Source: Firmicutes bacterium HGW-Firmicutes-8
GTDB lineage: Bacteria > Bacillota > Thermincolia > Thermincolales > UBA2595
Direction of reading: 5' to 3'
NCBI GenBank assembly: GCA_002840165.1
Contig: PGZN01000007.1
Span: 1 to 55,859 of the forward strand
DNA: 55,859 nucleotides
The notes beneath the pieces were generated by a model, which saw only the letters and a program-made list of their open reading frames with translations, searched no databases and had not been told where the DNA came from. This document shows positions 35,471 to 45,156 of this stretch, piece after piece (positions within the stretch are counted from its first letter, which is position 1; each line of letters begins with the position of its first letter). Both the position numbers and the translations under genes were made by a program.

Positions 35471-36355
35471 CTATGGTATGGCAGGCATCAGCTGTCTGGC
35501 GGTGGTCTTAATACCGTAGTTTCCCGGTTTGCCGTAAACGGCCATGACCAAAGACAACTGGCCCGGTGTCATATCTACATTGTCTATAGTGCTCACCTTG
35601 AGTTTCTGATATTGATTCATATATGAATACTCAACATCACTTGTCTCCACCCCGTATACAGGGATGCTCTGGGCCAGAAAATAATTCATCATCGGTAAAT
35701 CAAGGTTGGCACAGCGCTGACCGAGGTCCGCCTGGCTGCCCCCGACAAAAATCACAGTATTAACAGGGACACCATAGTCTCCTGATGTTTTTATCATGCC
35801 CAGCTGTTCGAAATAGTGGAGATTTTCAATGTTTTGGGCGCTAATTACCCCAATCGCTATTTCTCTGGCGATTTCCTTGGAAACTGCCGTTTCCGAAGTA
35901 TCATTGAGCATTAACTTAGTAGAAATTTCCTTCCGGGTATTTTCGCTTTTCAGATTAAACCCGTCTAACACTGTGGTTATAGAATTTACTCTGGCTCCAG
36001 CCAATTTAAGAGTATTTATCCAGTCTTCGTGAAATCCGTAATTGTTAGTTTCAATAATGGCTACCTGCTTGTCAACCAGTTTTTTGGAAATTATTATCGG
36101 CAGCAGTTGTTCCTCAAACTGTTTGCTGATGCTAAGAGAAGTCTTGTATGTAGCAATTTCGTCCCGGGCTGATTTATTATCTTTTCTCATCTGATCGAGG
36201 TCTGTCTTCAGGTTTTCAAACATCTTGTTTTGCTGCTGGACGATGACATCATTAACATCATTACCCAACATAGCCGAACCTATGAAGATGCCAATTCCGA
36301 GAGCCAAAATTACCGCAACCAGTGAAGCTATGTGATATTTTAAGTCAATAATCAT
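35471..36355 (-). CDS. MctB/DUF3186 copper-transporter-family membrane protein
   Basis: 294 residues. One N-terminal membrane segment (IASLVAVILALGIGIFIGSAMLG), a coiled coil (FENLKTDLDQMRKDNKSARDE) and a soluble domain ending GKPGNYGIKTTARQLMPAI, with a GNYG motif. This is the layout of SteB/MctB-family proteins; next to SteA it is probably the SteB partner in cell-envelope or division control rather than a copper pore. Head-to-tail with the SteA gene (12-bp gap). Confidence 0.8.
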   Translation of the reverse strand: MIIDLKYHIASLVAVILALGIGIFIGSAMLGNDVNDVIVQQQNKMFENLKTDLDQMRKDNKSARDEIATYKTSLSISKQFEEQLLPIIISKKLVDKQVAIIETNNYGFHEDWINTLKLAGARVNSITTVLDGFNLKSENTRKEISTKLMLNDTSETAVSKEIAREIAIGVISAQNIENLHYFEQLGMIKTSGDYGVPVNTVIFVGGSQADLGQRCANLDLPMMNYFLAQSIPVYGVETSDVEYSYMNQYQKLKVSTIDNVDMTPGQLSLVMAVYGKPGNYGIKTTARQLMPAIP

Positions 36356-36367
36356 CTGTCGGCCTCC

Positions 36368-37492
36368 CTATACGCCAAGGGCTATTTTTAACTTGAGCCA
36401 GATAACCCGCAGCAGCTGCCTGGTCACCGGAAACTGATAAGCAACAATGGAAAAAGTAACTGAAGCCGCGGCTACAAGTTCAACCAGGTACCGGAATTTA
36501 ACTTTTGTTTTGTAAAGTTTATTAACTCCTTTGGCGTCCACCAAGACAGAACCTACTTTTAACCGGACCAAAAATGTACTGGCCATCCCCTTCCGACCCT
36601 TGTCGAGAAACTCGAACATGCTGGAATGAGCTCCGACTGCGACAATAAGCTCTGTACCCTTGTGATACGCCAAAAGCATCGCAATATCCTCACTGGTGCC
36701 GGGAGATGGGAAGGTGAGGGCATTAAGGCCAAGGTTGCGAATCCGTTCTAAGCCCGGCGCCCTTCCGTCAGGATAGGCATGGACGATAAGCTCAGCCCCG
36801 CATTTAAGGGTATCATCACTAATGCTGTCCATATCCCCAATTATGACATCCGGCTTATAACCAAACTCCCGCAAAGCGTCAGCTCCACCGTCCACACCGA
36901 CTAGGATCGGTTTAACCTCTGCTATATAAGACCTGATAGCTGCCAGATCATCTTTGTAAGTCTGTCCCCGGACGACTATCAATGTATGTCTTTTCCCAAA
37001 CACCATCTTCGTATCGGGTACAACAACGTCACCCAACAGCAGGCCCTGTTCCTGCTGTGCGTACTCAATGGTATTTTGGACAAAACTTTCCAAAACCATA
37101 CCTATATTTTTATTGGCTTCCTTCATTTTTTGCTCAACTTTTTCAAGGGTCAGGAAATTACCACGTCCGGACCACTGGCCGGGTACGGTGATTATGTCAC
37201 CGGAGATTTCTACAATCTCCTCCTCCTGAACCTTTTCCATCACATCAAGGCCCACATTGTCCAGCAGGTAAATCCCGGCATTAAGTATCGTTAAAGGGCC
37301 TGAATTAGGATAGTTCTCGCTTAGGGAAGGGACGGCGTTAACAACCGCTTTAACCTTTGCATCCACCAGTGCTTGCGCGCATACAATATCGAGGTCCTGG
37401 TGGTTGATTATAGCAATATCCCCGGGAAGCAGCCTTTTTACAAGGTTCTTCGTTTTCCTGTCCCGCCGGGCAGTCCCACGGATAACTGTCAT
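36368..37492 (-). CDS. steA: SteA-like cytokinetic-ring protein
   Basis: 374 residues. A thiamin-pyrophosphokinase-like domain (HTLIVVRGQTYKDDL, VDGGADALREFGYKPDVIIGDMDSISD) follows an N-terminal SteA-specific part (PGDIAIINHQDLDIVCAQALV), and one C-terminal membrane segment (LVELVAAASVTFSIVAYQF). In actinobacteria SteA/SteB shape the division septum; in Bacillota the pair usually neighbours spo0A/spoIVB. Start at 37492 with GGAGT upstream. Confidence 0.85.
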   Translation of the reverse strand: MTVIRGTARRDRKTKNLVKRLLPGDIAIINHQDLDIVCAQALVDAKVKAVVNAVPSLSENYPNSGPLTILNAGIYLLDNVGLDVMEKVQEEEIVEISGDIITVPGQWSGRGNFLTLEKVEQKMKEANKNIGMVLESFVQNTIEYAQQEQGLLLGDVVVPDTKMVFGKRHTLIVVRGQTYKDDLAAIRSYIAEVKPILVGVDGGADALREFGYKPDVIIGDMDSISDDTLKCGAELIVHAYPDGRAPGLERIRNLGLNALTFPSPGTSEDIAMLLAYHKGTELIVAVGAHSSMFEFLDKGRKGMASTFLVRLKVGSVLVDAKGVNKLYKTKVKFRYLVELVAAASVTFSIVAYQFPVTRQLLRVIWLKLKIALGV

Positions 37493-37633
37493 TTTTACTC
37501 CACCTGCGTTTCAAAAAATTGTTGAATAAATAACATAATGTCTCTAATCTACAATTGTACATCATCTAATTTACATAAGCAAGTAGTCAATCTGGATGTG
37601 AACCGGATATTAAAATAGAGGCGCTCCTTATTA

Positions 37634-37665
37634 GAAAAACCTGACTCATGTCAGGTTTTTCGTCA
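37634..37665 (-). terminator. Terminator of spo0A
   Basis: Stem GAAAAACCTGAC / GTCAGGTTTTTC 32 bp past the spo0A stop. Confidence 0.8.
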
Positions 37666-37696
37666 TTTAGCTTAAATGCTTCTCTTAACTAACCTT

Positions 37697-38467
37697 TTAA
37701 CTAACCTTTGTGCTTATTCGCAGCTTATCTGCAACCATCGCAATAAATTCGGAGTTAGTAGGTTTTCCCCGTTCAAGGTTAATCGTATATCCAAAAAACT
37801 TATTCATCATCTCTGTGTTCCCACGGTCCCAGGCAAGTTCGATGGCATGTCTGATGGCCCTTTCCACCCGGCTGGGGGTTGTAGAATATTTTTGAGCGAT
37901 CAGGGGATACAGTTCTTTTGTAACTCCCCCTAACAGGTTAACTTCGTCTACTACCATTTTTATGGCATCTCTAAGATATTGGTAACCCTTAATGTGGGCC
38001 GGGACACCCATTTCATGAATGATATTAGTGACTGCCACATCGAGATTTCTCGTCCTAATCGGTGGCGTGTACTGAGGAACACTCTCTCCTTCAACCAGCT
38101 GCCTAATTCTGGTGGCCAGAACTGAAAAATCGAATGGCTTAAGTATGTAATAGTCGGCTCCAAGCTCGATTGCCCTCTGTGTAACACTCTGCTGACCAAA
38201 TGCTGTCAGCATGATAATTTTAGGCCGGGGTTGAATTCCCATCGCACCAAGTTTTTCCAGAACTCCAATGCCATCCAGATGTGGCATGATAATATCCAGA
38301 ACGACTACCTCCGGTTTTTCCCTATTAATTATTTCGACTGCTTCCACCCCATTATTGGCAATCCCCACAAGCGTAAAATCGTCTTCCTGGGAGATGAATT
38401 CCTTTAACAGCTCGCAGAACTCTCTATTGTCGTCAGCGATAAGAATCTTAATACTCCGTAAACTCAT
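37697..38467 (-). CDS. spo0A: Stage 0 sporulation response regulator Spo0A
   Basis: 256 residues, normal length. The receiver domain has the acidic pair in [10 protein letters not shown], the phospho-acceptor Asp in [13 protein letters not shown] and Lys in [11 protein letters not shown]-terminal Spo0A DNA-binding domain shows the helix-turn-helix region [19 protein letters not shown]. It is the master regulator of sporulation entry. ATG start with AGGAGGAGG. It is downstream of spoIVB as in other spore formers. Confidence 0.97.
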   Translation of the reverse strand: MSLRSIKILIADDNREFCELLKEFISQEDDFTLVGIANNGVEAVEIINREKPEVVVLDIIMPHLDGIGVLEKLGAMGIQPRPKIIMLTAFGQQSVTQRAIELGADYYILKPFDFSVLATRIRQLVEGESVPQYTPPIRTRNLDVAVTNIIHEMGVPAHIKGYQYLRDAIKMVVDEVNLLGGVTKELYPLIAQKYSTTPSRVERAIRHAIELAWDRGNTEMMNKFFGYTINLERGKPTNSEFIAMVADKLRISTKVS

Positions 38468-38514
38468 GTTATTTCCTCCTCCTGAAATATTTTCAAACTA
38501 ATTCGATAACTATG

Positions 38515-38543
38515 ATTTTCGACGTATACTAAAGAAATCCTGC
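38515..38543 (-). promoter_or_regulatory. Possible sigma-H promoter and 0A box upstream of spo0A
   Basis: On the minus strand AGGATTT, 14 nt, GAAAAT fits a sigma-H promoter. The -10 part overlaps ACGTCGAAAA, one base from the 0A box TGTCGAA. Both are the usual controls of spo0A. Confidence 0.4.
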
Positions 38544-38607
38544 CCATTACAGAAAATATATGGGATTTATTTTAAAACAATTCTAGACAAAATATCCGGT
38601 TTCCTGG

Positions 38608-39993
38608 TTAGAAATTGTCGATTTTTTGGAAAGGAAAATTAGGGAGCATACTCTCCCTAATTCCCACCTTCTGTTGGTTTTTCTCCACTTGCTCTGTCTC
38701 TAACAGCATCCACTCAATTAAGCACCCATACCCTCTGGTCGGGTCATTTATAAAAACGTGAGTCACTGCTCCGATTATTTTCCCTTTTTGAATTAATGGG
38801 CTTCCGCTCATTCCCTGGATTATACCGCCCGTACGCTTGAGCAATCGAGGGTCAGTAACCTCAACGATTAGTCCCTTGCTGTCAGGCGCTGACTGCGGCA
38901 TAATCTTTTTGATTTCCACCTGGAATTTCTCAATTTTTTCTCCATCGAGAACTGTGAGCATCTCGGCAGGACCCGTCTTTACCTGATCGGCCAATGCTAT
39001 CGAAATTGGCTCTGAGTATACCGGGTTTTTTAAGGGGTATCTCAATGTCCCATATATACCAAACTTCGTGTTTTTCTCAATATTTCCGAAAAACCTTTGA
39101 TCATTTAGAAACATCCCTATTTTTTCTCCGGGTTGGCCCTTCTGACCGGCCTGAATCCCCTGGATAGATGCTCTGACAATCTTTCCGTCACTAACATCAA
39201 TCGGCTGGTTAGTATCTGAATCTGTGATTACATGCCCTAAAGCGCCGAATTTACCGGTTTGCGGGTTGTAAAATGACAGTGTGCCGACCCCGGCTGCGCT
39301 GTCTCTTATATATAACCCAATCCGATACCTGCCCGTTTCCCGGCACAAAACCGGTCTGATTGAAGCCGTAAAGGTTTTCCCTTTTCTTTTGATTAGGAAT
39401 TTCAAGTCTTTATCGGATCTTCCGGCCTGGTCTATAGTGGAAGCAACCTGTTCATCACTTGTTACGACACTGCCGTTCACCCTTAGGATAACATCTCCTA
39501 CCAAAATTCCTGCTTCTTTGGCCGGGTTATACTTACGGCCTTCTTTATCCTGCACTATAGACTGGCCAACAACAATTACCCCTTCTGAGTGTAGAAGGAC
39601 TCCTACAGATTGGCCGCCGGGAACTATCTTGGTCTGCGGCAGAACCTCGACACTGACATTTTTAATTGGTAAAATACCAAAAAGCCTGATTTGAATAATG
39701 GCTTTGCCAGGTGATGTGGCGACAGGCCACCCGTCAAAAAAATTAAATGCCCGGCCGCTAATATCGATTCCGTTTAGAAGTAGGACCTTCTTAGAGTTAG
39801 GTTCAACATATACACTTAACTGCCTCAGCATCTGCTCGGGGAATTCGAGGTTTAACCTAATCCGGTCACCGACTGAAACTCTTTGTTGGGTAGGGAGTGA
39901 GAAAAAGCTTTTGGCTTGCGGGTTAAAGGTACCGGCAATAATCAATAACGCCATTATTACACCCAGGGTTTTGCGGCGCATTTCATTCGTCAC
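38608..39993 (-). CDS. spoIVB: SpoIVB serine peptidase
   Basis: 461 residues. A signal/anchor segment at the start, a PDZ domain (around residues 120-200, AKEAGILVGDVILRVNG), and a C-terminal S55 peptidase domain whose serine is in GGIIQGMSGSPLIQKGKIIGAV; the catalytic His is in FGALGHVITDSDT. Secreted from the forespore, it activates the sigma-K pathway. Start GTG behind AGGAGAG. It follows recN and precedes spo0A, the canonical order. Confidence 0.93.
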   Translation of the reverse strand: MTNEMRRKTLGVIMALLIIAGTFNPQAKSFFSLPTQQRVSVGDRIRLNLEFPEQMLRQLSVYVEPNSKKVLLLNGIDISGRAFNFFDGWPVATSPGKAIIQIRLFGILPIKNVSVEVLPQTKIVPGGQSVGVLLHSEGVIVVGQSIVQDKEGRKYNPAKEAGILVGDVILRVNGSVVTSDEQVASTIDQAGRSDKDLKFLIKRKGKTFTASIRPVLCRETGRYRIGLYIRDSAAGVGTLSFYNPQTGKFGALGHVITDSDTNQPIDVSDGKIVRASIQGIQAGQKGQPGEKIGMFLNDQRFFGNIEKNTKFGIYGTLRYPLKNPVYSEPISIALADQVKTGPAEMLTVLDGEKIEKFQVEIKKIMPQSAPDSKGLIVEVTDPRLLKRTGGIIQGMSGSPLIQKGKIIGAVTHVFINDPTRGYGCLIEWMLLETEQVEKNQQKVGIRESMLPNFPFQKIDNF

Positions 39994-40242
39994 CCATTAT
40001 CACTCTCCTAGCTCCTTAGATTTGTTCACCTCCATGTTTTTCCGGCAGCCTGTTTTTTATACTTTACACGTGTAAAGGCTTTCTTCAGCATGATGCTGTA
40101 TTGGTTCTAAACCTAAGTTAACCCGATTAAAATTGTTTTATGCCAAGAAATATAACGGTAGATTTCCATAAAGTCATCTATAAGCTGATGTTTGAGATAT
40201 TCAAGGCATTTTGCTGAAATTTTGCCAAAAAAATAAATAATA

Positions 40243-40267
40243 AAAAGCGTCCTCGATAGAACGCTTT
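40243..40267 (-). terminator. Terminator of recN
   Basis: Stem AAAGCGTTCT / AGGACGCTTT with a T-rich tail on the minus strand, just past recN. Confidence 0.7.
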
Positions 40268-40283
40268 GGTAAAACTTTTTGAA

Positions 40284-41978
40284 CTAAAACAGTTCCTGTT
40301 GTTTAAGGATCTCCTGGGCAAGTTTCTTCGTTGCCGGCGAAACCTTGCCGCCGGCTAACATCCGAGCAATTTCGTCAACACGCTCCGGCATTGACAGTTC
40401 TTTAACGCGAGTAAGTGTTCTCCCGTTATTAACTAATTTCATAATTGCCAAGTGGTTATCCCCGCAGCCCGCTATTTGTGGGGAATGAGTTACACAGATC
40501 ACCTGTCTGTCCCTTCCAATCAAAAACATTTTTTGGGCCACAGCATGGAGGGAGCCGCCTCCGATCCCGGTGTCGACCTCATCAAATATAAGGGTTGAGA
40601 TAGAGTCAATTTTGGCCAGGATTGTCTTAAAGGCGAGCATAATCCGGGAGACTTCCCCACCGGAGACAATTTTAGCCAGTGGTTTAAGGGGCTCGCCTTT
40701 ATTCGGGGAAATCATAAACTCAACATCATCGATGCCTTGGGCTGTAGGGACAGTTCTGGGAGAGAAGCGGACCTCAAAGGTAACATGGGGCATATTCAAA
40801 TCCTTTAATTCCCCGGTGATTTGGTTTTTTAATGCTGCGGCAGCCTTTTTTCGGGCCGCACTTAACCTGCCCGCTGTCTTATTATATTCGCTTTTGACTT
40901 TTACCAGGGTCTCTGATGTTTTGGTCGTCTCATCTTCGAAATTCGTTAACAGCTCCAGGGAAGATGCTATTTGATCTTTATAGGCAAGGATTTCCCGGAT
41001 AGAATCACCGTATTTTCTTTTTAACTGTCTGATTAGGTTCAGCCTGTTTTCTACTTCTTCCAGCCGGTCGGGGTCGGCTTCAATTCTGCCGATATATGCC
41101 TTAATATCTCTGGCAGCCTCTTCAAGCTGGTATAAAGATGACTCCATCATTTCACAGACCGGCGCAATGGATTCATCTATGGAACGGATCTCCTTAAGCG
41201 AATTAACTGCTTCAGAAAGCATATCAATTATAGGTTTTTGTTTACCTCCCTCATATAACAGCTCATAAGCAGTATTTGATAGAAAGTACAGCTTTTCAGC
41301 ATTCGCCAGTATTTTTTTCTCTTCTTCAAATTTGCTGTCTTCACCAGGCGCCAACTGGCATTTTTCGATTTCCGCCAGCTCATACTTAAATACATCAGCC
41401 ATCTTGGCCTGTTCTTTGGCGTTAGAGGCCGTTGACTTTATTTTCGATTGGAGATGAGCCGTTTCTTCATAAAGTGAATTGACCTGTTGTTTAAGAGATA
41501 CTAAAGTGTCTCCCCCATACTCATCAAGGAGTTCAATATGTTTTTGAGGGTCAAGAAGAGACTGCTGGTGATGCTGACCGTAAATATCAACAAGGTTACG
41601 GGCAATTTCCCTGAACACGGACAGATTGACCTGCCTACCGTTTACGCGGCAGATGTTTTTGCCTGAAAGCACGAGTTCTCTCGTGAGTATTAACTGTTCA
41701 CCGGGTTCCGGAAGAAAGCCTGATTGTTCCAAAACATCCAGTACTTTTTTATTGCTGCCTACCTCGAAAACAGCTTCCACGAGGGCCTTGTCCTCACCGC
41801 TCCTGATAAACTCAGTCAAGCCCTGCTCACCGATTGCTACCCCGACCGCATCTATGATAATTGATTTGCCGGCCCCTGTTTCACCGGTAAGAACAGTAAA
41901 ACCGGGATAGAGATCGATTTCCAGCCGGTCGATTAAAGCGATATTTTGGATATACAATCTCGTCAGCAAGAAATTCAC
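40284..41978 (-). CDS. recN: DNA repair protein RecN
   Basis: 564 residues, an SMC-like ATPase that acts early in double-strand break repair. Walker A GETGAGKS (near residue 33), a central coiled-coil region (residues ~150-370) with a hinge-like break, signature KIVSGGEVSRIMLAFK, Walker B TLIFDEVDTGIGG. GTG start. It faces argR across a 1.09-kb repeat-rich gap instead of the usual short spacer. Confidence 0.95.
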   Translation of the reverse strand: MNFLLTRLYIQNIALIDRLEIDLYPGFTVLTGETGAGKSIIIDAVGVAIGEQGLTEFIRSGEDKALVEAVFEVGSNKKVLDVLEQSGFLPEPGEQLILTRELVLSGKNICRVNGRQVNLSVFREIARNLVDIYGQHHQQSLLDPQKHIELLDEYGGDTLVSLKQQVNSLYEETAHLQSKIKSTASNAKEQAKMADVFKYELAEIEKCQLAPGEDSKFEEEKKILANAEKLYFLSNTAYELLYEGGKQKPIIDMLSEAVNSLKEIRSIDESIAPVCEMMESSLYQLEEAARDIKAYIGRIEADPDRLEEVENRLNLIRQLKRKYGDSIREILAYKDQIASSLELLTNFEDETTKTSETLVKVKSEYNKTAGRLSAARKKAAAALKNQITGELKDLNMPHVTFEVRFSPRTVPTAQGIDDVEFMISPNKGEPLKPLAKIVSGGEVSRIMLAFKTILAKIDSISTLIFDEVDTGIGGGSLHAVAQKMFLIGRDRQVICVTHSPQIAGCGDNHLAIMKLVNNGRTLTRVKELSMPERVDEIARMLAGGKVSPATKKLAQEILKQQELF

Positions 41979-41984
41979 CCCTAA

Positions 41985-42012
41985 TCAGTGGCCAGCGGCC
42001 AGCGGTCAGTAT
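41985..42012. repeat. Heptad array CAGCGGC upstream of recN
   Basis: Units CAGTGGC-CAGCGGC-CAGCGGT-CAGTATA in the recN leader. Confidence 0.65.
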
Positions 42013-42028
42013 ACTTTACAAAAGAAAA

Positions 42029-43046
42029 CCTAGCGCAGCAAAGCTGCAATCAAACATTTAAAAATGGCCGCGGATAATGCGGATTCGTCTCAAATTCCGT
42101 TTTCTCACTTACTTATCTGTACTTCTCTGAACCATGTCTCTTGTTGATCCTGTTATCCTGTCCGATATCATTTTCTCCTTTGGTAATAGACAAAGAAGAC
42201 AGGATAACAGGATAAACCGGATACATAAAAATTTAGTTTAAAAAACAAACTTTCACGAAGTAGTAGTACAGAGGGAGGACACAGAGGCTGAGATAGAGGA
42301 CACAGAGAATATATACAAAACAAAAAAACAGTTTCAGGTCATATGAGTATTCTCTTCTACCCAACCTAGTTCTGCTATATCAGAAACCGCAGAGACCGCA
42401 GAGGATGCGGAGACCGCAGAGATAAAAAATTCATTTATTAAGTTTTTTAAGTGTCAAATTTTATTAAATATAAGAACTTTGAAGCATAAGTATTCTTTCT
42501 CCTCCGCGTGCTCCGTTATCTCCGCGAACTCCGAGGTTTTAAAAAGTTGCGAAATTGACTTGGAAAAGTCAGATTAGTTGCTGAAGTTACATCTATGTAG
42601 GTAAGAAAACCGAAGGTGAAAATATCCGAGTAGTAAATATGTTTTATATTTAATAATATCTAAAGGTGCAGAGTTGCTAAATTGAACAGGTGAGTAGTTA
42701 TCTAGGGATAGAAAACAGAATTTCTTTTAATTAGACCGGTTTATCCTGTTTATCCTGTTATCCTGTCTGCTTTATTAATTATTAAAGAAGAAAAAATGAA
42801 AAAATGATATCGGACAGGATAACAGGATCAATAAGAAACATAGTTCGAGGAAATAAAGATAAGTAAATAAGAAAGCGGGATTTGGGACGTCTGGGATGCA
42901 AGTATGTTTTTATATTTAAAAATTTCTCAAGGTACAGAATTACCTGATTGAACGCGGGAGTAAGAGTTGCCGCCTACTCTCTGTGCTCTCTTGTTTTCAG
43001 TGAATCAAGGTTTCTCTGTGTTCTCTGTGGTTGATTTTTGAGAGTT
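42029..43046. repeat. Repeat mosaic in the recN-argR gap
   Basis: Contains (i) modular repeat copy B, ends 42029-42075 and 42231-42275, inverted relative to 33583-33851; (ii) inverted arms 42084-42220 and 42736-42892, ~150 bp each, both with ATCCTGTTATCCTGTC words; (iii) a ~65-bp direct repeat at 42630-42700 and 42896-42965; (iv) GCAGAGACC-type words (42385-42425) and CTCTGTG words (42270-42310, 42975-43035). No gene is credible in it. Confidence 0.75.
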
Positions 43047-43047
43047 T

Positions 43048-43072
43048 GACTGGTCACTGGCCACTAACTACA
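43048..43072. repeat. Heptad array at the argR stop
   Basis: Units GACTGGT-CACTGGC-CACTAAC next to the argR stop codon (43068-43070). Confidence 0.65.
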
Positions 43073-43523
43073 GCAGGTATGCCTTAAATTTTTTTAACAC
43101 CTGCGGGCCTGCTGATTTTGGTTTGACGACAACGAGGACAGTGTCATCACCGGCTACTGTCCCTATTATTTCGGGCCATCCTTCATTGTCAATCACTAAG
43201 GCCACCGACTGAGCAGAGCCTGGAGTCGTCTTAACAACGATAATGTTTTCGCTTAATTCCATACCGGTAACAGAGTCATGGAAAACCCTTCTGGCTTTGG
43301 CCCGGTCGGCGACCGGAACTTTTTCTCCGGGAATGGCATAGCGATACCTGTTATCCCGGGTGGCGCCTTTTATCAGGCGCAGCTCTCTGATGTCTCTTGA
43401 AACAGTAGCCTGAGTAACAGTATAGCCCCGCTGCCTGAGTTCGTCGGCCAGTTCTTCCTGGGTTTCAACCAGCTTCTTTTCAACTATTTCTATAATACTC
43501 CTATGTCTTTGCGATTTCACCAA
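43068..43523 (-). CDS. argR: Arginine repressor ArgR
   Basis: 151 residues, normal length. An N-terminal winged helix (SQRHRSIIEIVEKKLVETQEEL, TVTQATVSRDIRELRLIKG with the SR recognition motif) and a C-terminal hexamerisation/arginine-binding domain with GTVAGDDTVLVV. It represses arginine biosynthesis. Start at 43523 next to the methyltransferase; together with nadK and mnmM it forms the dxs-to-recN block. Confidence 0.95.
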   Translation of the reverse strand: MVKSQRHRSIIEIVEKKLVETQEELADELRQRGYTVTQATVSRDIRELRLIKGATRDNRYRYAIPGEKVPVADRAKARRVFHDSVTGMELSENIIVVKTTPGSAQSVALVIDNEGWPEIIGTVAGDDTVLVVVKPKSAGPQVLKKFKAYLL

Positions 43524-43539
43524 CAGCCCTCCCGGTCTG

Positions 43540-44109
43540 CTAAACTAAGCTTTTTTCGATAATTATCAGGTATGGTGCATTCTTGCGGTTCAAAAAGTCT
43601 AGCCTGGCTGCACAGAACTCGTTTTTGTTGAGGGTTTGCATAAATGCTTCCAACGCTTCCTTTTCTTCCGGTCCTCCCGGGTGTCCTGTATAAACAATAA
43701 GACTGGCAATGCCTCCCGGTTTAAGTAAGGCCAGACCGTCCCGGACAGCTTTTGTTGTTGAATCCGCTCCGGTGACGATATTACGGTCACCTCCGGGCAG
43801 GTAGCCCAGGTTAAATACAATAGCGTCCACCGGTTCGGTAACATAGTCCAATAGATTTTCGTGACCGGCCTGAAACAATCTGACAGTATCGGTAAACCCA
43901 TTTTGGGCCAATAGCTCAGCTGTTTTTTTTACAGCCTCTTCTTGAATATCAAAACCGTATACCCGGCCTGCCTGACCCACCAGTTGGGCCAGAAACAGCG
44001 TATCATGACCATTGCCGACCGTTGCATCAACCGCTACCGCTCCCGGCTGCACGTAAGATGCAAGTAAATCGTGGGCAATGAGGACGGTCGGTTTTATTTT
44101 TTTAAACAT
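43540..44109 (-). CDS. mnmM: MnmM/YtqB-type tRNA methyltransferase
   Basis: 189 residues, Rossmann methyltransferase of the rRNA_methylase (PF06962) family: AdoMet loop VDATVGNGHDTLFLA, then FNLGYLPGGD. Bacillus YtqB, the family type, finishes 5-methylaminomethyl-2-thiouridine in tRNA (MnmM). It overlaps nadK by 8 nt, a translationally coupled pair. Confidence 0.85.
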   Translation of the reverse strand: MFKKIKPTVLIAHDLLASYVQPGAVAVDATVGNGHDTLFLAQLVGQAGRVYGFDIQEEAVKKTAELLAQNGFTDTVRLFQAGHENLLDYVTEPVDAIVFNLGYLPGGDRNIVTGADSTTKAVRDGLALLKPGGIASLIVYTGHPGGPEEKEALEAFMQTLNKNEFCAARLDFLNRKNAPYLIIIEKSLV

Positions 44110-44968
44110 CGGTATTTTCGCCCTCTTTTAGTTTTTCCCGCAGGATTTCGTAAAAGCCCCTTTGGTTTAGTTTCAGGAACTTTGCTTTAAAAGGCGCCTG
44201 CCGCACTATAACTTCGTCATACGACACGAGTTGGAAACCGCTCTGGCCGTCAATTGTCAGCATTACTTCGGCTTGAGTTTCCAGGAGTTCCACCCTCACA
44301 ATACTTTCTTTATCAATAACAAGGGGCCTGGCATAAAGTGTATGGGGACAGATCGGGGTAACAATCATCAGCTCCAGATTTGGCGCTACCAAAGGCCCTC
44401 CTGCCGAAAGGGAGTAGGCTGTCGAACCGGTTGGAGTTGAGACAATCAAACCATCTGCCGGATAGACATCAACATATTCGTCATTAACGATTGTTTTTAG
44501 CCTGATTAACCTGGCAAATGCGCCTTTTGTAATTACAGCGTCATTGAGCGCATAAAAACTGCTTATTTCAGCGCCGTTTCTCAGTACGGTAGCCTCAATC
44601 ATCATCCGCTCCTCTATCTCATACTGCCCGGAAATCAGCTTCTCCAAAGCGGGGGTAAGGTCAGGCAGTTCAATCTCGGTAAGGAACCCCAATTGTCCGA
44701 GGTTAACCCCGAACAATGGTATACCCCGGGCCGCAATCGTCCGGGCAGAACTCAGCAGTGTACCGTCCCCGCCAAGGACAATGATACACTGGGCTCTTTC
44801 GGCTAATTCATCCTCGGCACAGGTTATGATTCCGGCCTGCTCGTGCTGGGGACCGACTCCTGCCACGAGGACTTCTTTACCATGATGCTGCAGCCAGTTC
44901 GCTATTTGTTCTGTTATTGCCTGTACATTGGGTTTCTCCAGGTTTATGATAATTCCGATTGAATTCAT
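44102..44968 (-). CDS. nadK: NAD kinase
   Basis: 288 residues, the ATP-dependent NAD kinase making NADP. Motifs GGDGTLLSSAR near residue 67, LNDAVITKG and SLSAGGPLVAPNLE. Upstream ATG behind AAGGGGGAGCGGG. Together with dxs, tlyA, argR and recN it lies in the conserved Firmicutes cluster. Confidence 0.95.
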   Translation of the reverse strand: MNSIGIIINLEKPNVQAITEQIANWLQHHGKEVLVAGVGPQHEQAGIITCAEDELAERAQCIIVLGGDGTLLSSARTIAARGIPLFGVNLGQLGFLTEIELPDLTPALEKLISGQYEIEERMMIEATVLRNGAEISSFYALNDAVITKGAFARLIRLKTIVNDEYVDVYPADGLIVSTPTGSTAYSLSAGGPLVAPNLELMIVTPICPHTLYARPLVIDKESIVRVELLETQAEVMLTIDGQSGFQLVSYDEVIVRQAPFKAKFLKLNQRGFYEILREKLKEGENTDV

Positions 44969-45156
44969 CCCGCTCCCCCTTCGGATGTATTATTCTACAG
45001 AAACACATTAACTCCTTGTAAAAATTTTGTTGTTGCTCCACGGATAATAGAAAAATTTCGTCGAATATAAACACAAACCATTTTGTACAAACTACAAGCA
45101 ATAATATGTTTACGGTAAAAATACTGACTCATTTTGATTTACGAGGAGAATGTCTG

